From contig CAYVTG010000035.1 in NCBI GenBank assembly GCA_964454575.1, positions 1-17,970 of the forward strand: DNA of 17,970 bases. The letters are read 5' to 3'. The translations under genes and the position numbers were made by a program. A model generated the notes under the pieces. That model was not told where the DNA came from, did not search any database, and worked only from the letters and a program-made list of their open reading frames with translations. The stretch comes from Haladaptatiplasma sp964454575 (lineage in GTDB: Archaea; Thermoplasmatota; Thermoplasmata; Halarchaeoplasmatales; Halarchaeoplasmataceae). Below, one piece after another: positions 14,342 to 17,970 of this stretch. How positions within the stretch are numbered: the first letter of the stretch is position 1; each line of letters begins with the position of its first letter.

Positions 14342-14360
14342 TATCCGGTTACTCCGGATA
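14342..14360 (-). terminator. Hairpin spanning the stop of the acidic hypothetical gene, with downstream U-rich tract
   Basis: TATCCGG-ttact-CCGGATA is a perfect 7-bp stem whose loop contains the TAA stop of the minus-strand gene. About 20 bases further in the transcript comes CTTTTACTTTTTTCG. The T-rich part is a likely termination site; the hairpin may stabilise the 3' end. Confidence 0.5.
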
Positions 14361-14975
14361 CTCTTCGATCTTATCGTAGTTGTCCTTAACGTGGTCGATT
14401 ATTATCGATCGATCGCCTTTGAGGTGAGATTCGTACCACAGCTTGACTATTTCTTTTAGCGTGTCGTGGTATTTGTCCATCTCTTTATTACTCAATGGAA
14501 ACTTGTAGTCCATCAGAGAGTAACGAGCAAAGATCCTTTTCCAGCCACTGTATTTGTAATAGGACTCGCCTTCGCAGAACTCGAAGAACATACCCACCTT
14601 GAGATCTTCATTTTCGTTATAGTACTCCACTATAAGAGAATCGCCTGTGCGGTTATCCGCTTGGCTTCGGTCCATAAGTTTTACATTTCTTATGTCCGCA
14701 AAATCGAAATCTTCCTTGAATTCCCATTCCGTAGGAAATTCTTCGAAATTAGCAAAATCCTCTTTCTCCGGGATCATGCTGAAATGGACATGAAGCTTTT
14801 CGAAACGCATCCAAACTCTCCAAAAATCCTTGATGAACTCTCTATTCAAGTCTGCTAATTTAGAGTCCTTCTCGTCCAAATTTTTGATTATCTCTTCTGT
14901 CTTCTCATCGAGCTCGGCGTCGAGCTCATCAAACCAATCACCGGATTCCTTTTTTGACTTTTTCTTTGAAGCCAT
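14349..14975 (-). CDS. Acidic hypothetical protein
   Basis: I recognise no family. The 208-residue product starts with a lysine-rich stretch (MASKKKSKKES), then an acidic, helix-prone segment (about 12-50). A compact aromatic-rich region follows (about 50-190: FWRVWMRFEKLHVHF, EWEFKEDFDFADI, MFFEFCEGESYYKYSGWKRIFARY). There is no signal, membrane segment or zinc site. It is probably a soluble cytoplasmic protein. It is transcribed alone, diverging from mbf1; a TATA-like stretch at about 15031-15040 reads TTTTATAT on this strand and could serve it. A second AT-rich stretch at about 14985-14998 is too close to the start to be its main box A. Confidence 0.75.
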   Translation of the reverse strand: MASKKKSKKESGDWFDELDAELDEKTEEIIKNLDEKDSKLADLNREFIKDFWRVWMRFEKLHVHFSMIPEKEDFANFEEFPTEWEFKEDFDFADIRNVKLMDRSQADNRTGDSLIVEYYNENEDLKVGMFFEFCEGESYYKYSGWKRIFARYSLMDYKFPLSNKEMDKYHDTLKEIVKLWYESHLKGDRSIIIDHVKDNYDKIEEYPE

Positions 14976-15031
14976 GATATCACTTTTTATATTTTAAGAC
15001 GTAACTTATCTACGAGGTAATGGGGGCAGGG

Positions 15032-15039
15032 ATATAAAA
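15032..15039. promoter_or_regulatory. TATA box possibly shared by divergent genes
   Basis: ATATAAAA on + reads TTTTATAT on -. On the plus strand its centre is about 25 bases before ATG 15061, which is in frame with mbf1. On the minus strand it would give a leader of about 35 bases for the acidic hypothetical gene. Confidence 0.4.
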
Positions 15040-15075
15040 GTTTTCGCCGAAAGAAGTACTATGATCGCAATAATC

Positions 15076-15083
15076 TTTATAAC
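15076..15083 (+). promoter_or_regulatory. Proximal box A promoter of mbf1
   Basis: TTTATAAC is centred about 45 bases before ATG 15124. A start about 25 bases downstream gives a leader of about 20 bases holding GGGGG at 15111-15115. The box is flanked by two copies of AAGTACTAT (15054-15062 and 15089-15097), which could be a regulator site. Confidence 0.55.
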
Positions 15084-15123
15084 CTTCAAAGTACTATCGT
15101 TATTCAATCAGGGGGAAATTAAA

Positions 15124-15597
15124 ATGAACTGCGAACTTTGTGGTAAACCGGCCGGAAGGACAAAAAAGGTACTTGTGGAAGGAACTACTCTACAAGTATG
15201 TGAACGATGCGCTAGACATGGCGAAGAAGTTTTTAGCGCAAAGTCAGGAGCAACAAAAGAAGACATACTGGCTAGAGTAAATAGAAGAAGGGATCACCCA
15301 TATTCATCACGCAATAAGGAAAGCGAGAAAGAGCTCGCGTTGGATTATGCCGAAAAGATCAGTGGTGCACGGCTAGAAAGAGGACTGACCCAGGAAGAAC
15401 TCGCTAGGTCGGTCATGGAGAAAAAATCTGTGATCGCCAAGGTGGAGCACGGAGACCTATATCCAAGCGACGATCTGGCAAAAAAGCTAGAAAGTGCTCT
15501 GGAGATAGAGCTTTTTGAGGTCATCGGCGAAGTTGCACCGATACAAACCAACAAAAGCAGTTCTATTACGATCGGGGACCTGCTAAAGGGAAAATAA
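15124..15597 (+). CDS. mbf1: Multiprotein bridging factor 1 homologue (zinc ribbon + HTH)
   Basis: Archaeal MBF1 is a conserved small protein with an N-terminal zinc ribbon and a Cro/C1 helix-turn-helix. It is linked to translation and ribosome association in archaea and to transcriptional co-activation or ribosome-collision responses in eukaryotes. The 157-residue product has C3, C6, C26 and C29 (CELCG, CERCA), a basic linker, an HTH at about 75-130 (ARLERGLTQEELARSVMEKKSVIAKVE) and a C-terminal tail. ATG 15124 is preferred because the zinc ribbon begins there and GGGGG lies 8 bases upstream. An in-frame ATG at 15061 would add 21 mostly hydrophobic residues not expected in the family. It is followed after 16 bases by a secreted-protein gene. 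Confidence 0.94.
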   Translation: MNCELCGKPAGRTKKVLVEGTTLQVCERCARHGEEVFSAKSGATKEDILARVNRRRDHPYSSRNKESEKELALDYAEKISGARLERGLTQEELARSVMEKKSVIAKVEHGDLYPSDDLAKKLESALEIELFEVIGEVAPIQTNKSSSITIGDLLKGK

Positions 15598-15613
15598 AGG
15601 ATGCAATAATCAT

Positions 15614-16171
15614 ATGAAAGAACTGCGCTTGGTATTGATCATAACACTATTACTCGTCTTCCCAAACGTTGTGATCTCGAATAACGGTAGCGCGGAAACG
15701 AGCAAATGGACGCCGAATGCATATCATGAAGCACCCGGAGAGGTAGAGTTAGGAGAGTCACAGGATATCTCCGTGACCGTAGATGCCTATAATATCACAT
15801 CTGTTTACCTCAATTGGTGGGATGTGGAGGGACGGGAATTCCAAAGAAGTATGGAACGAGAACCGCAGGATAATCTTACCTGGACCTACACCATACCTCC
15901 TCAGGAAAAAGAGGGGAAGATACTTTACAACTTCACCGTAAGAAAGGAACTAGAGAGATGGCATCATCCTGAAGACGGAGAACGGTTTGAGATGGATGTT
16001 AAAGAGGAGGAAAGGGATTGGACAGATTATAGATATTATGTGATGGTGGGTGCCGTCCTTTTATTGGCCCTGATTCTATTCGAGATGATACGAAGAAGGA
16101 TACCCACCGGTTACAAAAAAGATTATAGACAGCCTGTCGAAACCGATGAAGATCGCTGGAGAAGACTTTAG
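15614..16171 (+). CDS. Secreted, membrane-anchored hypothetical protein
   Basis: The 185-residue product has a signal peptide (about 1-27). An extracytoplasmic domain of about 110 residues follows with an Ig/FN3-like beta pattern (DISVTVDAYNITSVYLNWW, LTWTYTIPPQEKEGKILYNFTVR). Next come a transmembrane helix at about 142-158 and a short basic cytoplasmic tail ending EDRWRRL. Asn-x-Thr/Ser sites (NIT, NLT, NFT) could be N-glycosylated. I do not recognise a specific family; similar short domains occur in archaeal surface proteins. It lies 16 bases after mbf1 with a modest AAAGG ribosome site, so it may be co-transcribed although the functions look unrelated. Its stop is 2 bases from the convergent winged-helix gene. 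Confidence 0.78.
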   Translation: MKELRLVLIITLLLVFPNVVISNNGSAETSKWTPNAYHEAPGEVELGESQDISVTVDAYNITSVYLNWWDVEGREFQRSMEREPQDNLTWTYTIPPQEKEGKILYNFTVRKELERWHHPEDGERFEMDVKEEERDWTDYRYYVMVGAVLLLALILFEMIRRRIPTGYKKDYRQPVETDEDRWRRL

Positions 16172-16173
16172 CT

Positions 16174-17103
16174 TTATTTATTCTTCTTACTTTCCAGTTT
16201 CTCCACTATCTCCTCTACCTTATCCATGTTCAGATTATAGTAAAAGTTCTTACGTATGGTGACCAGATCTCGGGTTTTTAGTGAACTAAGGTTGTTGCTG
16301 GCGATCTTTTCGCTGATACTGAATATGTGTGCAACCTCCGGGGCAGTGGTTTCTCCACATTCAAATATGTATTCGAATATCCGTTTGTTGAGGTTAGATA
16401 TCTCGATATTCGCAAGCACCGCATCGAATTGCATGTATTCAAAGGGCGTATGTTTTATCCGTTTGTGGTAAGGTGCTTTGTGTAGAGGATGGGGTTTCTG
16501 TTTATTTGCCAAAAGGTCTATCAAACATGAATATCTGTCTTTTTTTGTGTATAGACATATACGCATCTCCAATGGGATCATGCCGCCTCTTACATCCTTC
16601 CATAAGTTCTTGATCTTCTTCAACCGTGGATCATAGGCACGTGGTATATCTTCTGCGTGATGATACTTAGATTTAGTTGTAATAGACATGGGCACGAAGA
16701 ATTTGGTGATGTATCCCATAACCATCACCATCTCTTCTTTTACACTGCTAGCCATGGTCCAACCGTTTATGAAAGTAGGATCATAATCAAAGGTTCGAAA
16801 GATCCCCTTACCCCCTCTTTCCATCAACTCCTTGGCAGGTTTAGAGAAGGTCCACTTCCCTTTTAGGTCCGGCTTGAGAAACTTGATCTTCATCTTTTCC
16901 AATTTTGGTACATTGTAGAATGCATCGAGTAAAGATGAATATCCCTTTCCATTCACGAAGTACTCTAGGTTGGCAAGATATTCCTTTTCGGTGTTGTGCC
17001 ATTCATAGATGCGCTTCCGTAACTGTTTTTTCGAATATTCGTCTACTTCCTCGGATGGGGCGAACTCCAGCAGACGTGTACATCTATTCAGCAACTCTTC
17101 CAT
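16174..17103 (-). CDS. Protein of unknown function with C-terminal winged-helix domain
   Basis: The 309-residue product has an N-terminal helical, charged part (1-75), a middle domain of unknown type (about 75-225: FLKPDLKGKWTFSKPAKELM, FRTFDYDPTFINGWTM, EMVMVMGYITKFFVPM), and a C-terminal winged helix (about 238-300: NKRIFEYIFECGETTAPEVAHIFSISEKIASNNLSSLKTRDLVTIRK, ending EEIVEKLESKKNK). The wHTH resembles ArsR/TrmB-like archaeal regulators, but the large N-terminal part is not one I recognise. DNA binding is therefore likely and its targets unknown. It diverges from hycI; regulation of hydrogenase maturation is possible but only from position. A basic product with many lysines. Confidence 0.72.
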   Translation of the reverse strand: MEELLNRCTRLLEFAPSEEVDEYSKKQLRKRIYEWHNTEKEYLANLEYFVNGKGYSSLLDAFYNVPKLEKMKIKFLKPDLKGKWTFSKPAKELMERGGKGIFRTFDYDPTFINGWTMASSVKEEMVMVMGYITKFFVPMSITTKSKYHHAEDIPRAYDPRLKKIKNLWKDVRGGMIPLEMRICLYTKKDRYSCLIDLLANKQKPHPLHKAPYHKRIKHTPFEYMQFDAVLANIEISNLNKRIFEYIFECGETTAPEVAHIFSISEKIASNNLSSLKTRDLVTIRKNFYYNLNMDKVEEIVEKLESKKNK

Positions 17104-17168
17104 ATATTGATCGTAAATAGAATGTCAGTGTACTTCAAATAATTTTCTGTTTTTGATGTGCGTGAACG

Positions 17169-17176
17169 TTTTATAC
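17169..17176 (+). promoter_or_regulatory. Box A promoter of hycI
   Basis: TTTTATAC is centred about 25 bases before ATG 17198 and there is no ribosome site, so hycI is probably leaderless. Confidence 0.6.
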
Positions 17177-17197
17177 CCCCTACCGCTTGAAACGGAT

Positions 17198-17647
17198 ATG
17201 CCAAAAAAATTGCTCCTTGGTGTTGGAAGTGACATCAGAGGGGACGACGGGATAGGCGCTTTCGTTGCAAGGGAATTCGAAGACCCTGGATGGGATGTGG
17301 AAGACTGCGGACCCATGCCCGAGAATTATATAATCCATGTGGACGAGGAAGTGTACGAAGATGCCGTACTTGTGGACGCGGCACACATGAACCTGGATCC
17401 AGGAGAGATAAGGATAGTCCCCCGAAAGGGTCTAAGGGTTTTTACCATGAGTACACATTCGATCCCGCTATCGATGGTGATGGATTTTTTGCAGGAAAAG
17501 GTCGACCGGGTTATATTGATAGGTGTGCAGCCGAAGGAGATGGGGTTGAAAGAAGGCTTGACGCCAGAATTGACAGCGGCTAAAGAACGTTTGCTCGCGC
17601 TGTTAAAAAATGGAGAATGGGAAGATATACCCCTACTTGAGACGTGA
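17198..17647 (+). CDS. hycI: Hydrogenase maturation protease, HycI type
   Basis: This endopeptidase removes the C-terminal tail of the [NiFe]-hydrogenase large subunit after nickel insertion. The 149-residue product has the family start LLLGVGSDIRGDDGIG (5-20). The metal ligands correspond to D16, D60 (LVDAAHM) and H87 (STHSIP). PENY at 41-44 is characteristic of the HycI subfamily that processes group 3/4 hydrogenases. The position usually occupied by asparagine in GxGN is serine (S11). An upstream in-frame ATG at 17153 would add 15 residues, but the TATA spacing and conserved sequence support 17198. It lies 2 bases from the convergent ferredoxin-like gene, consistent with a group 4 hydrogenase cluster continuing to the right. 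Confidence 0.94.
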   Translation: MPKKLLLGVGSDIRGDDGIGAFVAREFEDPGWDVEDCGPMPENYIIHVDEEVYEDAVLVDAAHMNLDPGEIRIVPRKGLRVFTMSTHSIPLSMVMDFLQEKVDRVILIGVQPKEMGLKEGLTPELTAAKERLLALLKNGEWEDIPLLET

Positions 17648-17649
17648 TA

Positions 17650-17970
17650 TCAGGGGTTGAGTATCATCCCTTCGGCGTATTTATCGGTACCCGCTATGAG
17701 AAATTCCTCTGTCAGTTTGAAACAGTTCTTGGGGCACACCGCCGCGCATTGTCCGCAGAATGTACATCGTGCGACGTAATGTTTGACCTTCTTTTCGTCG
17801 GCCTTGAAGGCCAGTGCTTCCGCCGGGCATACCTTGAGGCAGAGTTTGCAGCCTATACAGCAATCCTTGTCATAACTCAGCTTGCCCCTGAATTCCGGCG
17901 GCACTTCGACGAAGGGTTTTATCTCAAGCTCGCCCGAAGCTATCAGAGCGGCGGCGGCGTGCATGTTGTT
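17650..17970 (-). CDS. 4Fe-4S ferredoxin-type subunit, probably of a group 4 hydrogenase (partial)
   Basis: The visible 106 residues hold two [4Fe-4S] motifs: CIGCKLCLKVCP and CTFCGQCAAVCP. Numbered from the ATG at 17964, the cluster cysteines are C36, C39, C42, C46 and C67, C70, C73, C77. Before the first motif, VPPEFRGKLSYDKDCCIGC has the form seen in NuoI, EchF and Mbh-type electron-transfer subunits of energy-converting hydrogenases and complex I. The frame stays open to the window edge and no ribosome site precedes ATG 17964, so the true start may lie outside. It converges on hycI, two bases apart, which suggests a membrane-bound group 4 [NiFe] hydrogenase operon. A complex I or other oxidoreductase subunit is the alternative. 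Confidence 0.85.
   Translation of the reverse strand, partial: NNMHAAAALIASGELEIKPFVEVPPEFRGKLSYDKDCCIGCKLCLKVCPAEALAFKADEKKVKHYVARCTFCGQCAAVCPKNCFKLTEEFLIAGTDKYAEGMILNP

Overview
The window is archaeal, most likely from an anaerobic euryarchaeote. Box A (TATA) promoters sit about 25 bases upstream of many genes, and several of those genes look leaderless. Genes inside operons carry GGAGG/GGTG-type ribosome sites instead. Archaeal marker genes include Orc1/Cdc6, multi-OB-fold RPA with its RPA-associated protein, MBF1, a COG1395-type regulator, Kae1 and a type A-like RNase P RNA. HypB, a HycI-type hydrogenase protease and a two-cluster ferredoxin subunit point to [NiFe]-hydrogenase metabolism. 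The species cannot be fixed from the sequence; a Thermoplasmatota- or methanogen-related lineage is a guess.

Layout. Bases 1-339 hold no convincing gene but carry a striking array of 54-bp units built from alternating small hairpins (58-300). Then come hypB (+), a secreted membrane-anchored protein (-), prs for PRPP synthetase (-), a divergent COG1395 regulator (+) with a TTG-start downstream partner (+), and an operon (+) of a coiled-coil/bactofilin-like/zinc-ribbon protein, orc1/cdc6 and a membrane-anchored OB-fold protein. Next is the RNase P RNA gene (7575-7952), a 46-residue zinc-ribbon protein, kae1, a zinc-ribbon membrane protein, malic enzyme and a RuvC/RNase H-like protein, all on +. 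The RuvC-like gene converges on and overlaps the minus-strand rpa-rpap pair. After that come an acidic hypothetical protein (-), mbf1 with a secreted protein (+), a winged-helix protein (-), hycI (+) and, at the right edge, a 4Fe-4S subunit (-) that probably runs out of the window.

How the genes fit together. Three themes recur. The first is DNA replication and repair: Orc1, RPA, the RPA-associated protein and the RuvC-like protein. The second is RNA and tRNA maturation: RNase P RNA and Kae1. The third is hydrogenase assembly: HypB for nickel delivery, and HycI for large-subunit processing next to a probable group 4 hydrogenase electron-transfer subunit. Carbon and nucleotide metabolism is represented by malic enzyme and PRPP synthetase. 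I saw no tRNA, rRNA, CRISPR array, insertion sequence or recognisable replication origin. The most unusual items are the hairpin array at the left edge and the pairing of a bactofilin-like protein with the replication initiator.
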